DNA from: an uncultured Opitutia bacterium
Lineage (GTDB): Bacteria; Verrucomicrobiota; Verrucomicrobiia; Opitutales; Opitutaceae
Assembly (NCBI GenBank): GCA_903902745.1
Contig: CAIUWA010000036.1
Coordinates: 1 to 64,000, forward strand
Length of the DNA: 64,000 nt
Reading direction: 5' to 3'
Each line of letters begins with the position of its first letter. Position 1 is the stretch's first letter. The notes under the pieces were generated by a model. That model saw nothing but the letters and a program-made list of their open reading frames with translations. It was not told the DNA's origin and searched no databases. The translations under genes and the position numbers were made by a program. Positions 13,619 through 21,961 of this stretch are shown here, one piece after another.

Positions 13619-14404
13619 TCACTTGATGATCGTGGGCGCGGCCTTGTGGCCGCTCAGCCGGTACACTTCCAAGGCCTTGGGCAATTCCTCCGTCAGTCGC
13701 TGAATGCGCTCGGGCGTCGAGGGGTGATTCGACTGCAGGGTATCCTTGATCGACATCGAGGCGCCGGTGACGTCCTCCAGCCGCTCGAGCACCTTGATGG
13801 CCTCCTCGGGATTGTAGCCGGCCTGTGCCATGTAAATCATGCCGATGTGGTCGGCTTCGCGCTCCTTGTCCCGGTCGAACGCGAGATCGCCCGACGCGCC
13901 CACGGCCTGCTGCATGATCATGATGGGGGACGCGACGATGCCCAGCGTGTCCTTGGCCATGTCGCGCGACAGCCGCTCCTGGACATGCTTGGCCGTCACG
14001 TGGGCGATTTCATGGGCGATGACGGACGCGAGCTGGTCATCGTTCTGGACCACCCGGAAAAGTCCGGTGAAGACGCCGACGCGGCCGCCGGCCATGGCAA
14101 AGGCGTTGATCTCCTGCGGGACATCAAAGACGACGAATTCCCAGTTGGCATCGCCGACCTCCCACCACGGGATCACTTGGGACAGGCGCTCGCCGACGCG
14201 GTTGAGCTGGTCGACGCGCTCCTGGTCGCGCGAGATCGGATAGTGGGCCTTCATGTCATCGAAGGCCGCGATGCTCATCTTCGTGACCTCCTTTTCATCG
14301 ACGAGATTCAGCGCGCTGCGGCCGGTGACGGGCACGGTGTAACACCCGCCGAGCAACAGGAGGACCGGAAGCAAGGGGAGGATGCGGCGAACGGAAGGAT
14401 TCAT
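13619..14404 (-). CDS. M48 family metalloprotease, lipoprotein
   Basis: This 261-residue zinc protease is probably anchored to the inner face of the outer membrane and takes part in envelope protein quality control. A lipobox LLGGC places the lipidated Cys at residue 21. The metal site is VIAHEIAHVTAKH (His131, Glu132, His135), with the third ligand in READHIGMIYMAQAGYNP. The order and size match LoiP/YcaL-like M48 lipoproteins rather than membrane-spanning HtpX. ATG 14404 is preferred because it gives a compact signal peptide; an ATG four codons upstream (14416) is also possible. The gene is convergent with xylB. Confidence 0.9.
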   Translation of the reverse strand: MNPSVRRILPLLPVLLLLGGCYTVPVTGRSALNLVDEKEVTKMSIAAFDDMKAHYPISRDQERVDQLNRVGERLSQVIPWWEVGDANWEFVVFDVPQEINAFAMAGGRVGVFTGLFRVVQNDDQLASVIAHEIAHVTAKHVQERLSRDMAKDTLGIVASPIMIMQQAVGASGDLAFDRDKEREADHIGMIYMAQAGYNPEEAIKVLERLEDVTGASMSIKDTLQSNHPSTPERIQRLTEELPKALEVYRLSGHKAAPTIIK

Positions 14405-14658
14405 ACGTCGGCTCATGGGAGGGGGAGAGGGTCGGTCCGGGCGGAGGGAGCGTACGGGCAGGGCGAGGTTTGGCAAGTGTGAGACCCCCGCGGGTTGGCA
14501 GGGTTCATGCAATCCATTCTGTTACCTTTAGGCCGTTGCATTTTTTTACAGGTTCGCCATGTTAACCATCACACTCATTAACTCGCCGGGAACGTTGATG
14601 AAAATTGCCCGTCACACTCCTGCCGGCACCCCCTAGAACCTTTCAGCCTCCTCCCCTT

Positions 14659-16362
14659 ATGGCCGAAGAAACCGATTCACCGTTCGGAAAAAAGCACCGG
14701 GTCATCCACTGGAACCCCGACGCGGGCAAAGAGCCCGCCAAGCGCCGCTGGACGTGGAAGCGCATCACCCTCTGGACAGTCGGCGGCTTTGTCGGGCTGC
14801 TGTTTGTCGCGGGCGGCGTGATCCGCCTCGTGAAGCTGGTGAAGCCGCAGGCCTTCCAAGCCCAGGCGGTGGCCACCGGCACGCCGGGCAGTGTGGATCC
14901 GAATGCGGCGTTTGTCAGCCAGACCAAGGCCGAGTTCGCGCACGAAAACGTGGGCAAGGCGCTCGCCGAGCTGCGCCGCCTGCCGGTGAGCCATCCGCGC
15001 CAGCTCGAGAAGTTCATCATGATCGAGAAGGATTTTGTCGCCGCGGAGACCACGCTGGATACCCACGACTACGCTGCGGCGTACGCCCAGTTCGGGTCGC
15101 TCAACCGCCGCATCGAGGACTTCGGCCTCTCGATCAAGTCGCGCGAGGACGCCCAGCTCGCCTACAATGAGATCCTCGTCAAAATCAAGGCGATGGAGCC
15201 GGCGCGCAGCCTCGCGCCCGAGGCCCTCGAGGCGGCCACCACCGCGGCGAGTGCCGGCCGGCAGTTTCTCAGCGATGGTGATTTTCTCATCGCGAAGAAG
15301 ACCCTCGACGAGGGATTCGCGCAGTTGAAGAAGGCGGAGCAGGCCCTCGACGATCATGTGTCGGGCAACATCTGGCGCGGCCAGCAGGCGCTCGTCGCCG
15401 GGGCGCGCCAGGAGGCCGGCGAGGCCTTCCGGGCGGCACTGGAGAAATCCCCGGGCAACGAAGTGGCCCTGCAGGGATTGAAGCGCGCGGAAACGATCGA
15501 CCGCGTGCATGCGCTGCTGCTGCAGGGCGAGGATCTGGAGAAGAAGGCGCAATACGCCCAGGCCGCCGAGGCCTACCAGAAGGCCTTCGCGCTCGATGCT
15601 TTTTCCGCCGCTGCGCAGGAGGGCCAGTCCCGCGCCAGCCGACTGGAGACGGAAACCAAGTTCAACACCGCGTACGCGGCGGCCCAGGCCGCATTCAAGG
15701 CGAAGGAATGGGGCAACGTCGTTTCGGAGGGCGAGAAGGCCCTTAAAGTCTATCCCCAGCGGACGGAAGTGCGGCAGATGATCAAGTCCGCGCAGGAAAG
15801 CGCCCACACCGAGGCCGTGCAAAAGGCGCTGGCCAAGGCCTACGCCTACGAGAACCAGCACCAGTGGATCGAGGCGCGCGACGCCTACAGCGAAACCCTG
15901 CGGCTGGAGCCGGGCCTGGCGGATGCGAAGGAGGGCTTTGCCCGCTCCGGCACCATGATCCGCACCCTGATTTCCTACAACGCCTCCATTGCGGAAGCCG
16001 AGAAGCGCGTCGCGCGGAATGATTTCCAGGGCGCCACCCGCAGCTTTAATGACGCGATGTCCGTCAAGCCGTCGTACCTCGTCAACAACGACCGCATCAC
16101 CCAGCTCCACGCCATGCTGGAGGCCCAGAGCAAGCCGATGGACGTGACTTTCCGTTCCGATGGAAAGACCTGGGTTTCGATCAGCACATTCCGCCTGCTG
16201 GGCCAGATTGATTCCTCAACGGTGAAGATGCTCCCCGGCGACTACGAAATCGTGGGCCGCCGCAAGGGCTACAAGGATGTCTTCCTGGTCCTGCAGGTGC
16301 GCAACGGCACACCTCCCCCCGTGGTCAACGTTGTCTGCTCCGTCAGCTCGGACAAGGGCTGA
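14659..16362 (+). CDS. Membrane-anchored TPR protein with PEGA-like C-terminus
   Basis: This 567-residue protein has a basic cytoplasmic N-terminus, one membrane helix at about residues 36-58 (LWTVGGFVGLLFVAGGV) and a long periplasmic array of TPR-like Ala-rich helical pairs (for example AAEAYQKAFALDAFSAAAQEG and ARDAYSETLRLEPGLADAKE). The last 80 residues are beta-rich and include VKMLPGDYEIVGRRKGYKDV, a PEGA-like surface-domain signature. It is the first gene of a three-gene unit with two secreted Gly/Gln-rich proteins (12 and 28 bp gaps) and converges on the ExbB/vWA operon. It is probably a scaffold for an envelope assembly; no enzymatic motif is seen. Confidence 0.75.
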   Translation: MAEETDSPFGKKHRVIHWNPDAGKEPAKRRWTWKRITLWTVGGFVGLLFVAGGVIRLVKLVKPQAFQAQAVATGTPGSVDPNAAFVSQTKAEFAHENVGKALAELRRLPVSHPRQLEKFIMIEKDFVAAETTLDTHDYAAAYAQFGSLNRRIEDFGLSIKSREDAQLAYNEILVKIKAMEPARSLAPEALEAATTAASAGRQFLSDGDFLIAKKTLDEGFAQLKKAEQALDDHVSGNIWRGQQALVAGARQEAGEAFRAALEKSPGNEVALQGLKRAETIDRVHALLLQGEDLEKKAQYAQAAEAYQKAFALDAFSAAAQEGQSRASRLETETKFNTAYAAAQAAFKAKEWGNVVSEGEKALKVYPQRTEVRQMIKSAQESAHTEAVQKALAKAYAYENQHQWIEARDAYSETLRLEPGLADAKEGFARSGTMIRTLISYNASIAEAEKRVARNDFQGATRSFNDAMSVKPSYLVNNDRITQLHAMLEAQSKPMDVTFRSDGKTWVSISTFRLLGQIDSSTVKMLPGDYEIVGRRKGYKDVFLVLQVRNGTPPPVVNVVCSVSSDKG

Positions 16363-16374
16363 CCCCACCCCTAC

Positions 16375-17193
16375 ATGCGCCTGCTCCGCCCCGCCGTCGG
16401 CCTCGCCGTCGTTTTTTCCTGCGTCACTGCCTTTGGCGCGACCGCCTTGGAAAAGGAGCGCGACGCCAGCCGGACGGCGCGCGGCCCGCTGCCGGATCCC
16501 GACCTGCTCGACGGCGCCGGCCAGAAGGCGGAGAAGCGCGCGGATCATGGCATGCTCGGCGAATTTGAAATTCCCGGTGACGACTCGAAGAGCGATAAAG
16601 TCGGCGGCCAGCAGCAGGACAAGGCCGGCGGGTCCGGTCCGCAGATGGAGGCGCAGAAGGATCAATCCAGCGCAGGAGGCGGAGGTCAGCAGGACAAGTC
16701 CGCGCAAAGTGGCGGAGGCGGCCAGCAACAGGACAAGAGCGCCCAGAGCGGCGGCGGCGGCGGGCAGCAGGGCGGCGATCAAAACGCCAAGGGCGGTGGC
16801 GGCGGGCAGCAGTCGGCCGACGCCTCGTCCCAGGGTAGCGGCGGCCAGCAGGGCAGTGCCGGTCAGAACGGCAGTCCCGGCGGCGGTCCGCAGTCCGGCG
16901 ATCCGGGCGCCAAGGCCGGCGGCATGCAGGTCGCCCAGGTGAGCAGTGGCGCGGCCGGCCAGCAGGGTGGACAAGGCGGCAGTGGCAAGCCGACGCAAAT
17001 TTCCATTGGCGACCCCTCGATGCAGATCAAGCAACCCGCCGCGGCGCAGGGTGCCGTGGGCGCCCAGGTAGCCGGCAGCACGCAGCAGATGGAAAAGGCC
17101 ATTGGCTCGGGCACCGGCGCGACCGGTGGTTCTTCCGGCGGCCGCGGAGGCGCCGGCGTGGAAAAGGGGCAGACCATGCCCAAGGGACTTTGA
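16375..17193 (+). CDS. Secreted Gly/Gln/Ser-rich low-complexity protein
   Basis: This 272-residue protein has a signal peptide (MRLLRPAVGLAVVFSCVTAF, cleavage near 22), a short charged section containing an acidic patch (GEFEIPGDDSKSD), then about 170 residues dominated by Gly, Gln, Ser and Ala with repeated QQDKSAQSGGGG units. It has no globular domain I recognise and is probably disordered outside the cytoplasm. It sits 12 bp after the TPR gene and 28 bp before a second protein of the same type. The strand is supported by the signal peptide and codon-position GC. A surface matrix or adhesive role is conceivable but unproven. Confidence 0.65.
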   Translation: MRLLRPAVGLAVVFSCVTAFGATALEKERDASRTARGPLPDPDLLDGAGQKAEKRADHGMLGEFEIPGDDSKSDKVGGQQQDKAGGSGPQMEAQKDQSSAGGGGQQDKSAQSGGGGQQQDKSAQSGGGGGQQGGDQNAKGGGGGQQSADASSQGSGGQQGSAGQNGSPGGGPQSGDPGAKAGGMQVAQVSSGAAGQQGGQGGSGKPTQISIGDPSMQIKQPAAAQGAVGAQVAGSTQQMEKAIGSGTGATGGSSGGRGGAGVEKGQTMPKGL

Positions 17194-17221
17194 GTCCATC
17201 CGTCAACTTTCCTTCCCGGCC

Positions 17222-18235
17222 ATGAAAACCCTTCGCCGCCCCCTCTGTTTGCTCGCCATGCTCGTGCTGGCGGCCGCTGCCCGGGCGACGTCCATGATTT
17301 ATCCGGTCGAGGCGATTGACGACCTGTGGAAGCTGCAGGCGGACGCGTTCAAGGAAAAATATGCCGGGATCAACGTCACCGGCCTCGATGTGAACGACGA
17401 GGGCTGGTACGTGCGCTACCGCCATGAGAACCTGACCTACTTTTTCGGCCCGATTGCTGATCGGGAGGAGGCCCAGAGGAAAATGTGGGAGCTGGAGTCG
17501 GTGCGCGACGCCGCGATCCGCAACCGGCCTTCGCTTTCAAGCAGCCAGATCGATTTTGTCCGCTTCACCTACTCAGGCGTCTACGGCGCCCGCGGCAACA
17601 CGCCGTACACGGGAAAAAAAGGCGGCGCCGGTGGTGGCAAGGATGGCTCCGGCGACCAGGCTGACAACACGGGCAACGGCGGCCAGGGTAATAAGGATGG
17701 TTCCGGCAAGAACGGCAATGGCGGTGGAAAGGATGGTACCGGCAACAGTGACACGCAGGGTGCCAACGGGCAGGGAAACGGGCAGGGCGACATGGTCGGC
17801 GTGCAACTGGCCGGCCTAGGCGGTGGCCAGGGAGGCCAAGGCAGTCAGAATGGGGACAAGTCCGGTGGCCAGAATGGCCAACAGAACGGCATGGGCGGGC
17901 AAAACGGCCAAAATGGCCAGGGCGGCGGACAAGGTGGTCAACAGGGTGGCCAACAGGGTGGACAGCAAGGCGGACAGCAGGGTGGTCAACAAGGTGGTCA
18001 GCAAGGTGGACAGCAAGGCGGGCAACAAGGTGGGCAGCAGGGTGGCCAGCAAGGTGGACAATCCGGCCAGAGTGGCGGGCAATCCAGCAGTCAGGGCGGC
18101 AGTAGTGGTGGCGGAGGTGGCGGAGGCGGTGGCCAACCGGGACAACCGGGCCAGCCTGGCCAGCCGAGCCAAGGCGGCGGCACCAATCCGCTGCAGATGC
18201 TGGTCGGCTTGCTTCGGGGCATCCTCGGCCTCTGA
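17222..18235 (+). CDS. Secreted protein with (GGQQ)n repeat tail
   Basis: This 337-residue protein starts with a signal peptide (MKTLRRPLCLLAMLVLAAAA, cleavage near 22). Residues 23-125 form a compact folded-looking domain (MIYPVEAIDDLWKLQADAFK, YVRYRHENLTYFFGPIADRE) without a known family. The rest is low complexity: Gly/Asn/Lys-rich, then ten consecutive Gly-Gly-Gln-Gln units encoded by a 12-bp minisatellite, then a GQPGQPGQP segment and a short hydrophobic C-terminus (NPLQMLVGLLRGILGL). The amphipathic tail may bind membrane or a partner. It is last in the TPR unit and ends just before a REP-like hairpin. Confidence 0.65.
   Translation: MKTLRRPLCLLAMLVLAAAARATSMIYPVEAIDDLWKLQADAFKEKYAGINVTGLDVNDEGWYVRYRHENLTYFFGPIADREEAQRKMWELESVRDAAIRNRPSLSSSQIDFVRFTYSGVYGARGNTPYTGKKGGAGGGKDGSGDQADNTGNGGQGNKDGSGKNGNGGGKDGTGNSDTQGANGQGNGQGDMVGVQLAGLGGGQGGQGSQNGDKSGGQNGQQNGMGGQNGQNGQGGGQGGQQGGQQGGQQGGQQGGQQGGQQGGQQGGQQGGQQGGQQGGQSGQSGGQSSSQGGSSGGGGGGGGGQPGQPGQPGQPSQGGGTNPLQMLVGLLRGILGL
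17933..18052 (+). repeat. 12-bp minisatellite, ten units, encoding (GGQQ)10
   Basis: Ten head-to-tail 12-mers of the form ggNggNcaRcaR run without interruption, with drift only at third positions, followed by a diverged unit (ggtggacaatcc). The strict frame and the synonymous drift show selection at protein level. Repeat number is likely to vary between strains. Confidence 0.95.
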
Positions 18236-18250
18236 GGCTGGGCCAAAATT

Positions 18251-18303
18251 GTAGTGGCGGTCTATGACCGCCGGATTGAAAGTCGGCGCTCATACAGCGC
18301 TAC
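18251..18303. repeat. Paired REP-like hairpins (GTAG...CTAC)
   Basis: GTAG 18251-18254, stem ggcggtc-tat-gaccgcc 18256-18272, then a second stem-loop (ggcgct-catac-agcgct) ending CTAC at 18300-18303. It lies between the convergent Gly/Gln-rich gene and the vWA operon, where a bidirectional terminator would be expected. Confidence 0.8.
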
Positions 18304-18351
18304 AACCAACCAGCCTCTTCTCCTCGGCTGCTACTTCTTGGAGCCGGACTT

Positions 18352-19356
18352 CTACAAATCCTGCAGCGCGATGAAGGCGCCGCCGTGCTCGAAGCAGAGT
18401 TCGCGCATGAGGTTGGCGAAGCGCAGGCCGGTGTTCCCCATTGAAAACTGGTAGTTGACCGTCGTGGGGAAACCAATCGCGTTGATGACGACCTTGCGGT
18501 GTCCGTCGGCGTCGGCCGGGTTCAGCTTGTCGATCGCGTTCAGCGCACTCTCCGCCGAGTCGCCGGTGCTGAATTCGTCACCGAAAATATAGATGGCCAT
18601 CTTCATCTTTTCGTTCGCGGGATCATATAGCCGGGTCAAGGCCTGCTTGATGCCGGGCACGGGATTGCTGGTATTGTCCGCGGCATAGCGGCGCATGGTG
18701 CGGATGCCCTGCGCGCGAGCCTCCGGGGAGTCCTCGATCCAGCTGCGGCCGCCCAGGATGAAGCGGCCGTCGGCGTCGATGAACTGGAAGCCCTCGATCT
18801 TCGGGTAAACCTCGAGCACCTCCTGCATTTTGCGAATCGCAATGGACCAGAGCCCGTCCGTGACCGGGTCGCGCATGCTGCCAGAGCAATCGACGACGAA
18901 GACGACGTGGGTGATGTTGCCCACGGGCAGGCCGACGGGCAGGGGCTCGACGTTAGGTAGCAGTGGGGCCTCCGACTTCTTCTGCCGGGCGGCGATTTCC
19001 TTCCTCAGTTCGTCGACGTCAACCAGCAGCGCCTTCTGCCCCCGTTTCTCGTTTTGCAGCTGTCCTTCCAGCTCGTCGATCAGCGCATGGACGCTGTCAT
19101 TTTTCAGGCGGGCATCGACGAGCAGGTCGGTCACCCGGGTGTTGCTGCGCTCCAGGTCCTCCTTGGTCACGTGGATCTGCGCGATGGCCGCGATCTTGTC
19201 GGCGAGGATCTTGCGCAGGCCGGCGAGGACCTCCTCGTTGGCCTTGTTCTGGGTGCTGACGCTGAGCACGAAGATGAGAATGATCGCGCCAAAGCCGCAG
19301 CAAATGCAGTCGAGGAAGGCGAGGCTGAACACCTGCGTTGGACGGCGGCGCATCAT
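18352..19356 (-). CDS. vWA-domain protein with MotB/ExbD-like membrane segment (intact MIDAS)
   Basis: This 334-residue protein has an N-terminal membrane helix with an embedded acidic residue, VFSLAFLDCICCGFGAIILI (Asp16), the arrangement that MotB, ExbD and TolR use to bind the transported proton. A coiled-coil-like charged stretch (40-135) follows, then a von Willebrand A domain (about 148-334) with an intact metal-binding motif VVDCSGSM (D156, S158, S160). It should have its vWA domain outside the cytoplasm. It is last in the operon: the upstream vWA gene's stop overlaps its start (ATGA), implying coupled translation. The ligand is unknown. Confidence 0.85.
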   Translation of the reverse strand: MMRRRPTQVFSLAFLDCICCGFGAIILIFVLSVSTQNKANEEVLAGLRKILADKIAAIAQIHVTKEDLERSNTRVTDLLVDARLKNDSVHALIDELEGQLQNEKRGQKALLVDVDELRKEIAARQKKSEAPLLPNVEPLPVGLPVGNITHVVFVVDCSGSMRDPVTDGLWSIAIRKMQEVLEVYPKIEGFQFIDADGRFILGGRSWIEDSPEARAQGIRTMRRYAADNTSNPVPGIKQALTRLYDPANEKMKMAIYIFGDEFSTGDSAESALNAIDKLNPADADGHRKVVINAIGFPTTVNYQFSMGNTGLRFANLMRELCFEHGGAFIALQDL

Positions 19357-20423
19357 GTGTCGGGCCAGGTTTTGGCAGGACTGACCAGGGCGCCATGGCT
19401 GGCATTGGCGAGCAGCCAGAACGCCGCGGCCGACGCCGGGTCGCCATTCAGGGGCATGAGAATCGTGCTGACCGGGATGCGCTGCGGCAGCTGCCGGATC
19501 GCCGCGTCAAAAAACTGCTTGCGCAGCTGCGCGTCGGTCGAGCCCTCGCTGGGAATGGAATCGCTCAGCGTCGGCAAGCCGTCGGTGAACAGCACGATGC
19601 TGTCCGGCAGGTGCTTCATGTAACGGACGGTGGTGAAGGCCCGCTCCAGGTTGGCGGGGCCCTGCGGCACGATGGTGTGCAGCTTGCCGATGATGTCCTT
19701 CAACGCCTGCCGGTCACCGGGGGTGAACCACTCCTCCGTCCGTCCCGGGAGGACCGGCGTGGTCTCCTCGTTGAAGAACAGGATTTGGAAATGAGTCTTG
19801 GGGTCGAGCGTGGCGATCATCCACTCGAGCGCATGCAGCGTGCGCTGCCACTTGGGCGCCTCCCGTTTCTTCACGTCCGAATCCTCCAGCCGCGCCGTGG
19901 CCGCCTCGATTGTGTCGTCCAGCATGCTGCCCGACATGCGCACGATGAAGAGGATGTAGTCGCCCCGCAGCTTGACGCCGGTGAGGTACTGCCGGCGGTC
20001 GGCGTTCGGAATCGGGAGCGGTGCGTGGTCGTCCGTGGGCAGGAGCTTCTTTTCCCCGAGCAGGGTGGAGAGGGCGTCCTTCAGCATGCCGGTCTGCTGG
20101 AGCAGCAGCAGCAGCTCCTTCTTCCGGTCGCTCAGCTTGAGCTGGTCCTGCGTGTTCTTCGCGTTGACGTCCTCCACCTCGACCTGCTGCGCCGCCAGCG
20201 CCTGCGCGATGCGATCGACCTCGGCCTGGCTCATTGCCACGTCATGCTCGAGCCGCTTCACCCGGGCCTGGACATCGGCGACGTTCTCGGTGTCCGCGAC
20301 CGTCTTCTGCGAGATGGTGAGGATGAAGACGAGGATGACCGCGCCGAAGCCGCAGCAAATGCAATCGAGGAAGGCGAGGCTGAACACCTCGGTTTCGCGA
20401 CGCTTGGCGGCAATCTTGGCCAT
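19353..20423 (-). CDS. Second vWA-like protein with MotB/ExbD-like segment (degenerate MIDAS)
   Basis: This 356-residue paralogue of the next gene has the same N-terminal block EVFSLAFLDCICCGFGAVIL (Asp20), a coiled-coil stretch (45-125) and a vWA fold (about 153-350). The metal motif reads FIVRMSGSM, so the leading Asp is Arg162 while both Ser remain; later strand motifs such as SIVLFTDGLPT are kept. It probably forms a heteromer with the intact paralogue but may not bind a divalent metal. The start at 20423 (MAKIAAKRRE) is chosen because upstream sequence belongs to the preceding gene. It lies 22 bp after the Hsp70-like/FHA gene. Confidence 0.85.
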   Translation of the reverse strand: MAKIAAKRRETEVFSLAFLDCICCGFGAVILVFILTISQKTVADTENVADVQARVKRLEHDVAMSQAEVDRIAQALAAQQVEVEDVNAKNTQDQLKLSDRKKELLLLLQQTGMLKDALSTLLGEKKLLPTDDHAPLPIPNADRRQYLTGVKLRGDYILFIVRMSGSMLDDTIEAATARLEDSDVKKREAPKWQRTLHALEWMIATLDPKTHFQILFFNEETTPVLPGRTEEWFTPGDRQALKDIIGKLHTIVPQGPANLERAFTTVRYMKHLPDSIVLFTDGLPTLSDSIPSEGSTDAQLRKQFFDAAIRQLPQRIPVSTILMPLNGDPASAAAFWLLANASHGALVSPAKTWPDT

Positions 20424-20445
20424 GGTGCAGGCGGGGCCGGGCGGT

Positions 20446-21942
20446 TCAGGCGCGAGGGGCGGCGGAGCCCTCGCAGTGCACGAAGAGCACGTCGGCGGCA
20501 TGGGTGCCGCAGCGGATGGCAAGGTGATCGCCGGCCTCGACCACGGTGCGCAGGGTGGACTCCGCGGCGGTGGAGGCGGCCTGGGGCGGCGCGGGATCGA
20601 CAAACCACAGGCGTCCACCCTCGCGGACCAACTGCACGACGCAGTCGCCGGCGGCGTTGAACGGCTCCGGCAGCGCCAGGTCCGCGCAGGCGCTGGCGGA
20701 ACCAATGGTGAAGGTGCCGTTGCCACCCATGAGATGCCCGATCCCGTCAATCACGGCATGCGTCGGCATCGGGCGCGGATCCGTGTGCCGCGATTTCTGC
20801 AGGCGCGCATCCCATGGGGCGCCCGTGGCCCGGCAGGCATCGTCGGCCGGGACGGAAATTTCGACGGGGACATCGGAGAGATCGGACGGCACCGTGAGGC
20901 GCCGCTGCCCGATGCAAGCCGCCCCGGAGGCCGCCGCGCCGCGCGGCAACCGCAGCAGGCGGTTGAATCCGGCCGCGCGCAGCCGGGCTTCCAAGCCCGG
21001 CAGGCAGACGGCGCGATCAGTCAGGGCGAGGGTGCACGGCTCGGGCCCATGACCGGGCGCGGACGCAAAGGCCTGCAAGCCCTGCACGAGCGTGCCGACG
21101 AACGCCGAGGCATCGGCGACGAGCTGCTCATGCTTGACCAGCATTTCATAGGTGCGGCTGGAGGTGTTGACCTGGAAGCGGCCCTCGGCCGCGCCGCCGA
21201 GCATGAAATCCTTGGTCTGCCGGTAAAACATCTGCTCGATGCGGCCGTCGGCGAGGATGTCGAACGCGGTGTGCCGGAGAAACCGGTTGCCCATCGTGCC
21301 GGTGAGATGCTTCAGCAGCTGCGCATAACCGGACTGGGACAGCTGGAGGAATTTTTGCCGCTCCAGCCGCGCGCCGGTGGAGAACAACGTGAACTCGGCG
21401 CCCTGCAGTTGGACGTCCAGGACAATCACGGGCAGATTGGGATTGAAGCCGCCGGCCCGCGGGTCGCACAGCGCGGCGCAGGCCATGTCGATGATCCCGG
21501 CCAGCGGCAATTTCAGTTCCCCGGCCATGCCGAGCACCAGGCCGATTTTTTCGTCCTCGGTGGCGGCGTCCTTCAGGTATGAGCCGGGCACGGCGAGCAC
21601 GAGCTTGTCGATGGATCCCGCCGACGTGGCGAGGCGCTGGCGGAAGTCGCGCAGGAACAGGAAGGCCAGTTCCGAATAGGAGGGCGGCTTGCCCACGATG
21701 GTCAGCGAGGAGGGCTCGTGCGTCAGCTTGGAAAGGAAGGAATGCGCCACGCTCCGGGGATGCACAAACCACGCGTCCTCGGCGGGGCGCCCGAATTGGA
21801 ATTTCTGGCCGTCATGGTAGGCGTAGCCGGGCCAGTCCATGGCCCCGCCATTGGTGCCGGGACTCAGCAGTTGCGGACCATCCTTTTCCGCCGCGGCGAC
21901 CTGCACGCCGGCATCACAAAGTTCAAGGCCAAGGGTGGACAT
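20446..21942 (-). CDS. Degenerate Hsp70/actin-like ATPase domain fused to FHA-like domain
   Basis: This 498-residue cytoplasmic protein has the block order of an actin/Hsp70/PilM-type fold: TLGLELCDAGVQVA at the N-terminus (phosphate-1 position), KLVLAVPGSYL (about 113-123), AGIIDMACAALCDP (connect-1 position) and PVIVLDVQLQGAEFTLFS (phosphate-2 position). The Gly/Thr/Asp residues that hold nucleotide are largely replaced. Residues about 410-490 resemble an FHA domain (GTFTIGSASACADLALPEP, RLWFVDP). It lies 19 bp after the ExbB-like gene and 22 bp before the first vWA gene, suggesting a cytoplasmic adaptor. Both domain calls rest on pattern recognition by eye. Confidence 0.6.
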   Translation of the reverse strand: MSTLGLELCDAGVQVAAAEKDGPQLLSPGTNGGAMDWPGYAYHDGQKFQFGRPAEDAWFVHPRSVAHSFLSKLTHEPSSLTIVGKPPSYSELAFLFLRDFRQRLATSAGSIDKLVLAVPGSYLKDAATEDEKIGLVLGMAGELKLPLAGIIDMACAALCDPRAGGFNPNLPVIVLDVQLQGAEFTLFSTGARLERQKFLQLSQSGYAQLLKHLTGTMGNRFLRHTAFDILADGRIEQMFYRQTKDFMLGGAAEGRFQVNTSSRTYEMLVKHEQLVADASAFVGTLVQGLQAFASAPGHGPEPCTLALTDRAVCLPGLEARLRAAGFNRLLRLPRGAAASGAACIGQRRLTVPSDLSDVPVEISVPADDACRATGAPWDARLQKSRHTDPRPMPTHAVIDGIGHLMGGNGTFTIGSASACADLALPEPFNAAGDCVVQLVREGGRLWFVDPAPPQAASTAAESTLRTVVEAGDHLAIRCGTHAADVLFVHCEGSAAPRA

Positions 21943-21961
21943 CGTGGTTCAACCCGGGGGT

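Noticed and set aside
17933-18052. Possible CRISPR array
   Set aside because: Units are 12 bp, contiguous, without spacers and in a coding frame.
17565-18293. Several minus-strand open frames opposite the Gly/Gln-rich gene
   Set aside because: They arise from the 12-bp repeat being open in many frames; only the plus frame has a signal peptide and synonymous drift.
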